A stretch of DNA of 64,000 bases from NCBI GenBank assembly GCA_033977485.1, contig CM066995.1:45939736-46003735 (forward strand), written 5' to 3'. A model generated the notes under the pieces. The model was given only the letters and a program-made list of their open reading frames with translations. It had not been told where the DNA came from and did not search any database. Shown piece after piece: positions 48,924 through 59,494 of the stretch. This DNA is from Hydrangea macrophylla. Lineage: Eukaryota; Streptophyta; Magnoliopsida; Cornales; Hydrangeaceae. Position 1 is the stretch's first letter. Each line of letters starts with the position of its first letter. A program made the position numbers and the translations under genes.

Positions 48924-51535
48924 GTCTTATGCTAGAAAGGTCTAGCTAAAGACGTAAAAGTTAGCGCTTCTTGGGAGGCAACCCAAGCTTTATTTCATTC
49001 GTTTTTCTTATTTTTGGTCGTTTTTGGGTCTGTTTGTGTCTGTTTTGGACATTCTGGATAGGTTTGGGGGTTGGAATTAATTTATTTTAATAGTATATAC
49101 AAAATTTTAGCAAAAAAATGGAAAACACCAAACTCGCCCGCGCGGCTCGCTCGCGCGAGACGTCGCTCGCGCGGCCCGCTGGCGCGAGTTTGCCCCTTAA
49201 CGTTTTTCTTCGCTTTTCTTTATTATGAGGCCTCAGCAGTTACTCGCGCCTGGAATCGCGGGCGCGAGGTACCTCGCTGGCGCGATTATTAAAAAAAATA
49301 ATAATAAAAAAAAAAAAAAAAATTTTGGATTCGCGCGCGCGACGGCCGCTCGCGCGGACCGCTCGCGCGATTTCCCATTTTTCTGAAATTTTCTTTTGTT
49401 TTCCAATTCAGTCCCCCATACTCGTTCTGATATATTTTCCTTTTCTGTTTTTCTTTCCTACGTACTTTTGATCAAGTCCGTCATTGTTTTCGTAGTTCTA
49501 GTTATGTTTTAATTTCATTTATTGTTTATTTTCTTTTTGTTTTCATCTTTTTGTTACATCTTCGAGTTACTTTAGTTTAGTTTCTTTGAGTTATATTTCT
49601 TTTAGCTGTTTTTTTTTACCATTTTCTTTGTTTAAGTTTCTTTTCTCTAGTATTAACAGGTACCATTGATCTTTATTTCTCTATTTCTATACATGCACCT
49701 GTTTGTGATTGTCAAGATCGAGGTACTATCGTTCTTTCCTTACGTACTCTCCATTCTTTCGTTTTATTATTTCATTGGGGACAATGAAAGGTTTAGGTTT
49801 GGGGGTATGCACTCACACATATGCACATTAGTTTATGCAAAATTTTAAAATTTTTCAACAAGTGTGTTTAAATAAACGATAGTACTAACGTTTTTGCAAT
49901 ATCAATTTGATACTTCTTGTTATGTAACTATAATTGTTATAGAATGATAAACATGAGAATATGTGGTTAAATAGTTACTAAAGTCATGTTGAAATGTTTT
50001 AAGTTATGTATTGTTTGAGTCGTAGTTTTATATCATAGATTTGCACATAAACATATGCACTGCACGTAGTCATTGGAATACATGTTGGTTGTAAACTATA
50101 ATATGATTCGGATTTCTAGATAACACATGGTGGAGACTAAACCCAGTGAGCTTTTGAGCCTATCTTTTCTTTTTAGAGGGTTATAAGTACATATTATCGA
50201 ATTTCATTGAAATAGCGCATCTACTTGTTGTTTAGTCTCATTATTCTTGTTTTGGTTGATAGTCAAGTTAAAATAGTTACTACCATGCTAAATAATCTTC
50301 CGTCGTAAATATTGAAGAACCATATAACCCTAGGAAATGATTTTAGGCCCTCTTTGTTTATTACCGACCGATAAATGATGAAAATTTCCTTAGTTCCCCC
50401 TTTTGAGCCATTAAAATGCCATTTCTTTCTTAAATTACCATTATCCTTGTTTTTGCTCCAATTTGGCTAACTTGGAGTTCACTTCTGAAAGATTGATCAC
50501 CTTTTAGTGGTGTTAAGGTGATGTGTGATTGAGAAGAAGAAGAAAATAAGATGATGTTTGGGGTGGTTGCCTTGTTATTTATTGAATATTCGTTTCAAAA
50601 TCAACGAGGAGGAAAAGAATAAAGAAAAAAATAAAGAAGAGGAAGGTTGAAAAAAAATTGAAAGAAAAGAAGAAAAATGAATGAGAAACGTATGAATGAT
50701 GAAGTTGGTAGAAGAAGAATGAAAGAAATCGAACATGCCTTACAATGCCATTCTAAACCTACCCAATTAATCCGTTCTATCGTTTTCCATTACCCGAGCC
50801 ACATTACAACCTTTGAAAAGTCCTATTTGATCCTAGGAAACATGGTTTTGATATGTAAACGATGGGAGGGGGATTAAAACATGGTAATAATTAATTTTTC
50901 TTGATTATTGGCGTCCTATCCATGAGACTACTGTTCTTTCGTATCATGCGTCTTTTTCATGTCATATGTGAGCATTTATCGTTTTGAAAATATATTTCCT
51001 TTGCTCACGTATACTAGAGAAATTACACATGTTTCTGAGTGTTTCATTTTAGAGTGTAATTGACATTGTGAGATTCGTAGTCAAGACATAGTTAGACGGT
51101 TATCCGGGTTATATTTCAAAGTTCATGACAAGCGCGTGTTCATTTGACTACCATATCACACACGTGCGATTTTATGAGAAATTCTATTGATTTATACGAT
51201 GCATGTGCTTGAGATTGTTCTTCATGATGTATGTAGACGTTTGATTCTATTTCTTTATGTTCGTTATTCTATTTCAAGTCTTTGTTGTATAATAAGGAGT
51301 ATTGAATATTATGTTTTTCGTTTTTAATAAAACTTTTTGAATTTATTAGTTAATAAATATGGTTGTGGGTAACTTGTTGACGAGAACCCTCACGAGACTT
51401 CACTCGTCCGACTAGGGACACCTAGAGGTTTAAAAGGCTTGTTGCATAAGCTAAATGCAATCGTGATCCATACGAAAATGGAATAGATTTTTATTAGTAG
51501 TTTTTATTTTAGTTTTGCTCGAGGACTAGCAAAAT
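48924..51535 (+). other. Element C non-coding 3' region
   Basis: It begins with the Athila post-pol phrase CGCTTCTTGGGAGGCAACCC, then a TCGCGCGA cluster, T-rich DNA and a second polypurine-like tract AGGTTTGGGGGT at about 49794-49806. No env-like frame is visible. A short frame at 50677-50877 is unremarkable. Confidence 0.6.
49128..49372 (+). repeat. Internal TCGCGCGA cluster of element C
   Basis: Three groups of CTCGCGCGA or CTGGCGCGA units (49128-49190, 49243-49288, 49331-49372), the same palindrome as in the LTR of C but embedded in different sequence. Confidence 0.85.
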
Positions 51536-51550
51536 GTAGGTTTGGGGGTG
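51536..51550 (+). other. Element C polypurine tract
   Basis: TAGGTTTGGGGGTG lies directly before the 3' LTR. Confidence 0.8.
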
Positions 51551-52910
51551 TGATCAGGAGAGAACTAATCCTATTTATACGCCTTAACGAGCATTTGTTA
51601 GTACCTTTTTATCCTGTTTTTGTATATTTTTACTTCGTTTTCTATTTTCTGACAGGTTTTGGAAGAAATCAAGTATATCAGGCTAAACAGGGTGAAAAGT
51701 CAGAAAGAAAGAAGCTGAAAAAGCCAAGTCGCGCGCGCGACCCGCGCCCGCGAAATCCGAGAATCGCTCGCGCGATCCGCTCGCGCGAGAACCCCAGAAT
51801 CGCTCGCGCGATCCGCGCGCGCGAAGGTCCAAACGCCGCGCTCGCGCGACCCGCTCGCGCGATATGTGGAAAATTCATAGTTGCGTATTTCAGTGTACTG
51901 AAGACTCCTGTGCAAACGAAACTGCAGAATGACGTCCAGATTGTAAATTACATCAGTTTCAGTCCGTTTCGAGTTGTAAGGGCTTCCAAAACTTGTTGTA
52001 AATCTATATATACTTTATTTTACTTCAATTAGAGGGTTGGCAATTATTATACACACATTCTACAACCATACTTCCAGCCATTGAAGGGAGGGAAGCAAGG
52101 AGAAGAAGAAGAAGACCAAGGGTTTCCATGGCCTCCTCCATCAACCTCTTGCTATCTACTACTTCTATGGACGGCTAGATCATTGATCTAGGGTTTCAAT
52201 GAAGCCCTAGATGAGTAATAGGGTTTTATTTATGCTTTTATTTTAGTTTTATTATGTATGGATGATAGTCACATGTTTAGAGGATTTTTATAAATAAATC
52301 GTACTACTATTGATTAAATCATTACTTTCAGAATTTATTCTTGTCTTAGATCTATTTTGACTGTGATGTGCTCAACGATCTATTCTTGCTGTGCTTGTTT
52401 AGATTGTTTACATGTGATGGTGCTCTATTGATTCGTGCTATCAAGTATCCGAATAGTCCATGCCTAGGTTAGATGGATTAGATCACAACCCTAGTTTAGT
52501 GTGGGATAATTCGTGCTACCCGAAGATGGATTATGTTGGTGCTTGAACCATGATTATCTTCTTGTCGGAGGAATTGGGCTTGTAGCTACAATTCCCCATA
52601 TTCATCCAACGTAATAAGCTAAAGTAATTCATAAATATTTCTATTATGAAGCTAGTGGTGGATTTGCAATCCTAGGTTCCCTTTAAATATCTTTTAAACA
52701 CTTTTAATTGCTTTCATAGTTTAGATTTATTTTTATTGTTATTAGTTTAATTAAAATCAAATCAAAATCCGTTTTTCCTAATTAATTAGACTTAGGTTTT
52801 AAAATTAATAGCTGTAGTAATCAATCTCTGTGGGTTCGACCTTTACTTCCACACTGCAAATCTTTAGAAAAGTAAAGTATACTTTTTATATCTTGATTCT
52901 GACAACATCA
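51551..52910 (+). repeat. Element C 3' LTR
   Basis: 1360 bp, same length as the 5' LTR. TCGCGCGA cluster at 51728-51863, TATA box at 52005-52012. It ends ACATCA, followed by the TSD CCCGC. Confidence 0.95.
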
Positions 52911-53159
52911 CCCGCCCCGTTGCCATCCCTACTTGTGGGTGCTAATTTTGGGGCTAACTTCTTATGTGTGGTTAATTTTGACACTTCAAATATATAATGT
53001 GGGGCTAATTTTACCAACTTAATTCTTAAGTAGGACTATTTTGAGAAAAATCTTAATAATTTCACTTTAATCCAAAATCACAGGGATTAAAGTGCACTTT
53101 TCAATTATAGGACAGTAAAGGGAAAATAGTTGTAACCATAGGGGTTAACTCTAAAATTA

Positions 53160-53465
53160 GTTTAGCTGACCCGTCATGATTTTTTGTTTTTGACAACACT
53201 ATCAAACGATGGGGAAGCATTAGAGGGGTCTATTAAATTATTTTCATTTTTTTATTGAAAAGATTAAATCTATTATATATATATATATATATAAAGATTG
53301 AAGCTAATGAAGCCTCCACAATAAGCCACATTATCTTCCAAAAAATCCTATGTGGCATGATTTCCCTCAACTTTGCTAGCATTCATTCAACCTATGTGAC
53401 CAAAGCAATCTCACTTTAACTAGTTGACACCTCGTGCTATGCACAGGCTGTACGATATATGAACT
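53160..53465. other. Intergenic DNA, no gene
   Basis: A/T-rich with a (TA)n run at about 53275-53294. Nothing else recognised. Confidence 0.4.
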
Positions 53466-53474
53466 TATTGTCAA

Positions 53475-53672
53475 GAGTAATGCTAGATGCACAACAAAAA
53501 TGCACAACCAAATGCACAACTAGCTTAAAATTGTTGGACATCGTGCTGAAAAAACTGTACACCCCTTTTTTTTTGTCTTTTTGTGTGTACAGACTTTTCA
53601 GCACAAAGTCCAACAATTTTAAACAAATTGTGCATTTAGTTGTGCATATTTTTTGTGCATCTAACATTTCCG
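53475..53672. mobile_element. 198-bp foldback MITE, Mutator-type TSD
   Basis: Arms from ATGCTAGATGCACAAC to its diverged complement GTTGTGCAT...CTAACAT fold back over a T-rich loop. It is flanked by perfect 9-bp TATTGTCAA (53466-53474, 53673-53681). Open frames on both strands mirror each other because of the fold. Confidence 0.8.
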
Positions 53673-53681
53673 TATTGTCAA

Positions 53682-53908
53682 ATAGTATAACAACTTTTGG
53701 TTAACATAGAAGTTGCTACCTATTTCTTGTTCTTCTTTTTTTAACAAACAAAAGAAGATTTTTATTCAATCAAGAGTCAATGTTACAATTTGACTAAGCA
53801 ATATGGACATAAATGGAGGAAAGTTATCAATCCAAAAAATTGCCTTAGCTACTATACATGTAGCAAACCTAGCCAAGCTATGAGCAACCAAATTGTAAAA
53901 TCTTTTAG
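53682..53908. other. Intergenic DNA, no gene
   Basis: T- and A-rich short segment between two MITEs. Nothing recognised. Confidence 0.35.
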
Positions 53909-53918
53909 TATAACAAAT

Positions 53919-54468
53919 GGCTTAAAAACACTTTAGTACCCTGCAGTTATACTGAAATTTCACTTTGGGCCTTGCACTTTCGATTGCAACACTTTGGGCC
54001 CTCTATTTTCAGTTTTGTTTCAATTAAGGACAATCGATCACGCCGTTAGCTAAAATGGACGGAAATCATCACGTGGGGGCCATGTGCATGCTTTTTTGCA
54101 TCACCTCACGTGATTTTTCCCCTTTCTCCCTTAAAACCTAACATTTCTCCTCTGTTTCTTCAAACTTTCTCCCTTAAAACCTACCATTTCTCCTCTGTTT
54201 CTTCAAGCTCTCTGTAATGGATTTTCTCAATATCTACTTAGATATGTTAAGTTTTAAGGGATAAAGGGGAAAAATCACGTGAGGTGATGCAAAAAAGCAT
54301 GCACGTGGCCTCCACGTGATGATTTCCGTCCATTTCAGCTAACGGCGTGATCGATTGTCCTTAATTGAAACGAGACTGAAAATAGAGGGCCCAAAGTGTT
54401 GCAATCGAAAATGTAGGGTCCAAAGTGAAATTTGGGTAAAGTACAGGGTACTAAAATATTTTTAAGCC
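53919..54468. mobile_element. 550-bp foldback element, Mutator-type TSD
   Basis: Long inverted arms beginning GGCTTAAAAACACTTTAGTA, with a 10-bp duplication TATAACAAAT (53909-53918, 54469-54478). The centre has a direct repeat of TTTCTCCCTTAAAACCTA. Non-coding. Confidence 0.82.
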
Positions 54469-54596
54469 TATAACAAATTGCAGAATGAAGGAAGGCATGA
54501 ACTGTTTGGCTGGTTTCTCTCGAAATGAAATCCAAATGCTTACTGGAGCTTTCTCACCCTTGATAGTAGCAATGACATTCAGCGCATCCAGTGCAT

Positions 54597-54742
54597 TTTT
54601 GCTCACCCATTTAAGGGTTGGGTGAGCATAACCCAAATACCCAATTAGCCAATGCAATGAGACCTACGATTAAACACAAATTGTAGATCTCATTACATTG
54701 GCCAATGGGGTACTTGAGTTATGCTCACCCAAGGTGAGCAAA
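54597..54742. mobile_element. Small foldback element
   Basis: Arms TTTGCTCACC...TTGGGTGAGCATAAC and the complement ending GGTGAGCAAA enclose a short loop. No clear TSD. Confidence 0.6.
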
Positions 54743-54994
54743 TGTGAACTCTGAAAGAAAACGATGACGACAGCGATAGACGACTTTCGTGAGTAGGCAA
54801 GACTTCCATTAATTGGGGATCATTGCACGATTAGTTGCTTCCTATTTCCATATAGAGAAATTAAACAAAAATAATGAATGTCCAAAGAAAACTAAACTCA
54901 ATAGTAATCACATAAATACCAAAACTAACATAAACAAATACACCACAGAAAAAAAGAGAAAAACTATTCTAGGCTTATTATATTAAAAAAAAAA

Positions 54995-56004
54995 AGGCCT
55001 AATTGCATTTTACCCCCTCGTACTATACACGTGTTTTCAATTAGGTACATAAACTTTTTTTTTTTGCAATTGGATACATGAACTTTCATTCCCTTTCCAA
55101 TCAGATACATTTGATGACGCCGTTAGTTTAAAACTAACGGAATTGATTAGAATTGTCCTTTTTTTGCAATTGGGTACATGAATTTTCATCCTCTTTTCAA
55201 TCAGATCCATTCCACCAAATTTTGACCATTTTTTATAAACCCCTTTACTACTTTTTGACATCAAAAGGAGAGAAAAACCCCATCACTGGAACAGAAAAAT
55301 GGCTAATTTGGAACCTCTTTTTTTGATTTTATGTCAAAACAGATAATTTTATCTATTGACAGACAAAAAATATTGAGCTAAACAAAATAAGGCTACAACG
55401 TATATTTTTTTGCGAAATTTTGAAGCCCATTGCGTTGATCTCGAACAAATACTTGAAATAAAAAAATCATCCCAAAAGGCCAAAAGATAAGAAAATTAGG
55501 ATTGTTTAGCTCAACATTATCTATCTGTCAACAGATAAAATCATCTGTTTTGACAAATCAAATGAAAAAAATAGGTTCACAATTTCACAAAAAAATATAC
55601 GTTGCAGCCTTGTTTTGTTTAGCTCAATATTATTTGTCTGTCAATAGATAAAATCATCTGTTTTGACATAAAATCAAAAAAAGAGGTTCCAAATTAGCCA
55701 TTTTTCTGTTCCAGTGATGGGGTTTTATCTCTTTTTGATGTCGAAAAGTAGTAAAGGGGTTTATTAAAAATGGTCAAAATTTGGAGAATGGATCCGATTG
55801 GAAAGGGGATGAAAATTCATGTACCCAATTGCAAAAAAAGAACAATTCTAGGCAATTCCGTTAGTTTTAAACTAACGGCGTCATCAAATGTATCTGATTG
55901 GAAAGGGAATGAAAGTTCATGTATCCAATTGCAAAAAAAAAAAAGTTCATGTACCCAATTGAAAACACATGTATAGTACGAGGGGGTAAAGTGCAATTAG
56001 GCCT
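54995..56004. mobile_element. 1.0-kb near-perfect foldback element
   Basis: Arms of about 450 bp from AGGCCTAATTGCATTTTACC to its complement, with matching internal blocks (the ACTAACGG pair, and CATTTTTCTGTTCCAGTGATGG against CCATCACTGGAACAG). Flanks are A-runs, so the TSD cannot be set. A transcript would form a long hairpin. Confidence 0.82.
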
Positions 56005-56710
56005 AAAAAAAACCATTGAATTGCAAAAAAAATATAATACACACACATGCATGTACTCAAAATATATTTCTATGAAACCACCTCAACCATCAGCAATACA
56101 CCCACTAAACGCATACTTTAACAAACCTAAACTTCGTTAGCAACAAAAGGAGCATGAACAAATCTAAACAATTAAGAACAAAATCAATTCAAGTTATTCA
56201 ATCATTCAAACAGCCACGACTAAAATTATTTCTCAAATTAAATGAAAACTTACAAAAGTAGCCAATTCGTTTCTTCTGTAAGTTGTTATTTCAAATTTCC
56301 CAAATTGCCAAGCCAAAAGAATTAAGCAAATCAACCATTTTCCAACTACACTCCAATTTCAAAGGGGGTGTTAAATCTTTAAAACCCGGTTGTTCCTAAT
56401 GCATTCAAAAAAAAAAAAAAAATTTTGACTATTACCCAAAAAGAAGGGGGGGAAAAAGAATACACATTACCCTTCCTTTGGCCTAACCTACCGACAGCTA
56501 TGCTAAAGTCGGCGATGGCGGATGAAGGCGATGGTGTTAAATGAGTTCCCTTGTCGGAGCTGCAAATGATATTAACAACGGAAGTTACCAAAACCACTAA
56601 AACAACTGGGAAAAAATAAGAAGCCAAAGGTCATTTAACCCACTTCTTTATCAGACCCAAATAAGAGAACAATTAACAGCCACTACTATTGAGGCAAGTA
56701 AGAACGCAAA
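56005..56710 (-). other. Intergenic DNA with a short signal-peptide-like frame
   Basis: On the minus strand a frame from 56627 reads MASYFFPVVLVVLVTSVVNI, a signal-peptide-like start, followed by about 30 polar residues and then a possible donor site. No homolog was recognised. It may belong with the LRR trace upstream. Confidence 0.2.
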
Positions 56711-56782
56711 TCAAACCATTAGGTACCTCAACATCCCAATCTCTTTAGGCATTACACCAATCAGAGCATCACCATGCAACAA
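56711..56782 (-). pseudogene. Leucine-rich-repeat gene trace
   Basis: Minus-strand codons read LLHGDALIGVMPKEIGMLRY and then a stop. The pattern L-x-G-x-(I/M)PKEIG-x-L is that of plant LRR receptor-like kinases. Only one repeat is visible, so it is a fragment, either a gene relic or a piece captured by a transposon. Confidence 0.35.
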
Positions 56783-57213
56783 TGGGATTTAGAATATTGA
56801 ACTAAAAAGGAATAATTGAATGAGAACCAAATGTAAAAGTCTCTTCAATTATGGCAATATGAGAAGAAAAATCAAAATGGAATGGCTGGACAATTAAATA
56901 CCCATCAATAAAGAGGGATAATAGTATAGATATAGATAACAATCATACATCAGGCTAAAACAAGATTAATCTTCAATAATAAAACAAAATTAATCAAAAA
57001 TAGGTATAATGAGAAATAGATATAGAGAGGGGTAGAGAAATATATAGGAGAGAGAGAGAAGGCAAGAAGTGAACAAACAGAGATGGGTTACGATAGCTTT
57101 TGTGATAGTAGCTTTTGTGATTTTCATCGTCAAATTGAAGAACTGTTGACGATCATCACACCATTAGTTGCTACCTATAAATTAAACAAAATTAATGAAT
57201 GTACAAAGAAAAC
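56783..57213. other. Intergenic DNA, no gene
   Basis: It includes a GA-rich stretch (57000-57065) and a segment (about 57150-57213) that repeats 54828-54893 in direct orientation. Confidence 0.35.
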
Positions 57214-57820
57214 TGATAGGTACAAAAATAACAAGCCATGTCAAGTTGCCACATCATTTGAAAGGGATGATTACTACTCAGGCTGTCCGCTCGGGCCGCC
57301 CGGTCTGGCCACGGCTCGAGCATTAATCCTGGACTGGGCTCACATTGGATGCAGTCTAAGTAGATGCAGTTGCTTGCTCCTCAAGGGCTATGTCGGCCAG
57401 TTACCTATCCCAGATAGAAGACTTATGGAAGGTGCAAGTTGTTTCCTAAACCACTTAGGAAACATCCCATGATTTATGCTCATTAATTTGTAATTAGGTT
57501 AGGCTTCCTAATCTGATAGTTACCTTGTATGGGTGGTCTCTTGCATCTATGAAAGAGGCCACCCATCCCTATAAAGGGGATCGCATTCTTAACCTAAAGA
57601 ATAGCTATACATATTATTATCACGCATATACCCAGCCGGTTACTGGTAGTGCTGCCCTCTTTGTTGGCTCACCAAACACCGCCGGTGATCTGTTAGTGAA
57701 AGCGCTCCGACGTAACCGTGACTTAGGTCACCTCGTTAACGGGGCCAAACCACATACAATCCTTTGGTGTACATCTCTCTCTCTCTCTAAATCTTTCTTA
57801 CCCAAATTCTGGTATCATCA
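57214..57820 (+). repeat. Element E 5' LTR (probable)
   Basis: About 607 bp from TGATAGG to ATCATCA, with TATAAA at 57570-57575 and a CT run near the end. The end is fixed by the following primer-site remnant TTTAGCACTGTCTGTGGGAA. The sister LTR is not seen, so the start is provisional. Confidence 0.6.
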
Positions 57821-57823
57821 GTT

Positions 57824-57840
57824 TAGCACTGTCTGTGGGA
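57824..57840 (+). other. Element E primer-site remnant
   Basis: AGCACTGTCTGTGGGA is recognisable as a form of the GGCGCCGTCTGTGGGA site usual in this lineage, with changes at CpG and other C/G positions that fit cytosine deamination. Confidence 0.55.
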
Positions 57841-57881
57841 ACCGACTGCTTTCTCCGAAAATAAATCTTTGACTGACAAAC

Positions 57882-59490
57882 TTGCCACCGAAGGGTAAGA
57901 AGATCGCTGCTCTAGAAGGTCAGACGGATTCGCAAGCCAGGCAATCAACCGCTTCCATGACCTCTGAGTAGGTTACCGTGGCCCTCGCGCAGCTCCTGGA
58001 GGGCTAGTAAAAAACTCAGCAGCAGATCGAAGCGTTCCAGGAAAAACTCCCTCAAATAGAGGAACAGCCCGAGAAGGACATGCCCGACCGGGAGCCCCTA
58101 CGGATCTGAAGGCATGCCCACACCGAGCCTATATCTCTGCCGGATCTAGGTCGGTTCAGAGACGACGAGCGTAGCCAGGCTTTCGAGCAGACCTGACGAC
58201 ACTCCCGGGCCAACCCACGCCGAGTGGGGGATGCCAGAGAAATCATCAACAATAGGCGTGCTACCAGAGGGGAGGGGCATGACCGGACTGCTCGGGACTC
58301 GGCCAAGGACCCCTCGACCAATAGCCGAGAGGATCTTAGGCACATGATTACCCAAAGCCAAAGTCAGGCCCTATCCTCGAGGATAACACGCTTCGAGGAA
58401 GAGGCCTCATCGTCCGACCCGACGTACCATTCAGACATGGAGCGAAAGACTGGTCAGACAGACGTCAAGGCCCAGATCGAGGACTTGAAGAAACAGATCA
58501 AGCAACTAAGCCGTAAGATGTGCCATGATCACACTAATACGGAGACCGAATCGCCCTTCACCGACTGGGTCACAGGATTTGCCATTCCGCGGAAGTTCAA
58601 GCTACCGCACCTTGATTCGTATAACGGCTCAGTGAGCTCGATGGATCATGTCCGTACCTATAAGGCTCAGATGGCGTTGGTCACCACTGTCGATGAACTG
58701 CTGTGCCTGGCCTTCCCCAGCACTCTTAAAGGGCCAGCCACACAGTGGTTCCATGCTCTTAAACCCCGATCGATTGATAACTTTAAGGCACTAAGCAAAC
58801 TCTTCATCAGCCAGTTTGTGGGGATGCAAGATTGATCGCAACTGGATACTCAGCTGCTGACTGTTAAGCAGTGCAAGGGGGAGTCCTTAAAAGATTATGT
58901 TGACTGTTTCAATCAGCAGAGGCTCCAGATTCACCACCTAGATGAAATAGTCTCAATTATGGCTTTCTGCTCGGGAGTTCAACACACCAAAGTTGCTACG
59001 TCGTTCCACTGTGACCAACTGACAACCCTGGTTGAACTCTCGGGGAGGGTTAGAAAGCATATTGATATGGAAGAATTCCTAAAGGCCAGCTCCACGGGGG
59101 ATGAATCCCCAAGATCTAAGCACAAGCGTGAGGGTCCAAAAAGGGCCCGGGGAAGAAGCCCAAGCAGGACCAGCAAAAAGGTGGTCAGGATCAAGCTCCA
59201 ATTGCCTTCACTCCACTTTCCTGGCCTATCCATGAGGTCATGGCCACCGCGGAGACCCAGAGGCTGCTCCAATAGCCGGCAAAGCTGAGGAGCCCGCCCG
59301 GGAAGAGAAATTGGGACAAGTTTTGCCGATATCATAAAGACCATGGCCACGACACGGAGGACTATTTCAAGCTCAAGATGACCATCGAAAAGCTGATAGA
59401 ACTGGGCCATCTGGCCGAGTTTGTCGCGGAAGACAGACGACCTAGGTCGCACACCCGAATCCTCAAGCAAGCTCAACCACTCGGATAAAT
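57882..59490 (+). pseudogene. gag: Element E gag pseudogene
   Basis: Coding similarity begins at a TTG codon where an ATG is expected and continues through several stops (for example near 57968, 58006 and 58833). The Gag core is clear (FAIPRKFKLPHLDSYNG, LAFPSTLKGPATQWFHAL). The zinc knuckle near 59322-59370 has Tyr in place of its last Cys. Non-functional. Confidence 0.85.
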
Positions 59491-59494
59491 CAAT

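Larger units (their letters stand above)
23870..52910 (+). mobile_element. Element C: Athila-type Ty3/gypsy lacking RT and integrase
   Basis: Two 1360-bp LTRs (TGATC...ACATCA), a tRNA-Asp type primer site, an Athila-like gag and protease, and a polypurine tract. It is about 8.5 kb without the nested element D. The protease frame ends at 48923 and the sequence passes straight into the typical Athila post-pol phrase CGCTTCTTGGGAGGCAACCC, so RT, RNase H and integrase are missing. The element must depend on enzymes made elsewhere. The LTRs differ at only about six or seven sites, which indicates a recent insertion. Confidence 0.93.
23459..52931. mobile_element. G-rich non-autonomous hAT-type element, host of element C
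   Basis: TIRs TAGGGATGGCAATGGGGCGGG (left) and its complement CCCGCCCCGTTGCCATCCCTA (right) are flanked by a perfect 8-bp target duplication CTTGTGGG (23451-23458, 52932-52939), the hAT size. The left 405 bp are rich in GGGGCGGG and GGGTCGGG runs. No transposase is present. Element C inserted about 20 bp from the right end. Confidence 0.85.
22995..53151. mobile_element. Old foldback (inverted-repeat) element, host of right nest
   Basis: The left arm (22995-23450, minus the MITE) and right arm (52940-53151) are diverged inverted repeats. For example ACTAAAGTGAAACTTTTAAG on the left pairs with the complement of CTTAATAATTTCACTTTAAT on the right. Both ends are flanked by TAAAATTA (22987-22994 and 53152-53159). 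It is non-coding; later insertions account for nearly all the span. Confidence 0.6.

Noticed and set aside
57083..57472. A 129-residue frame that looks like a small gene
   Set aside because: It runs from host DNA across the breakpoint at 57214 into the LTR of element E, so it is accidental.
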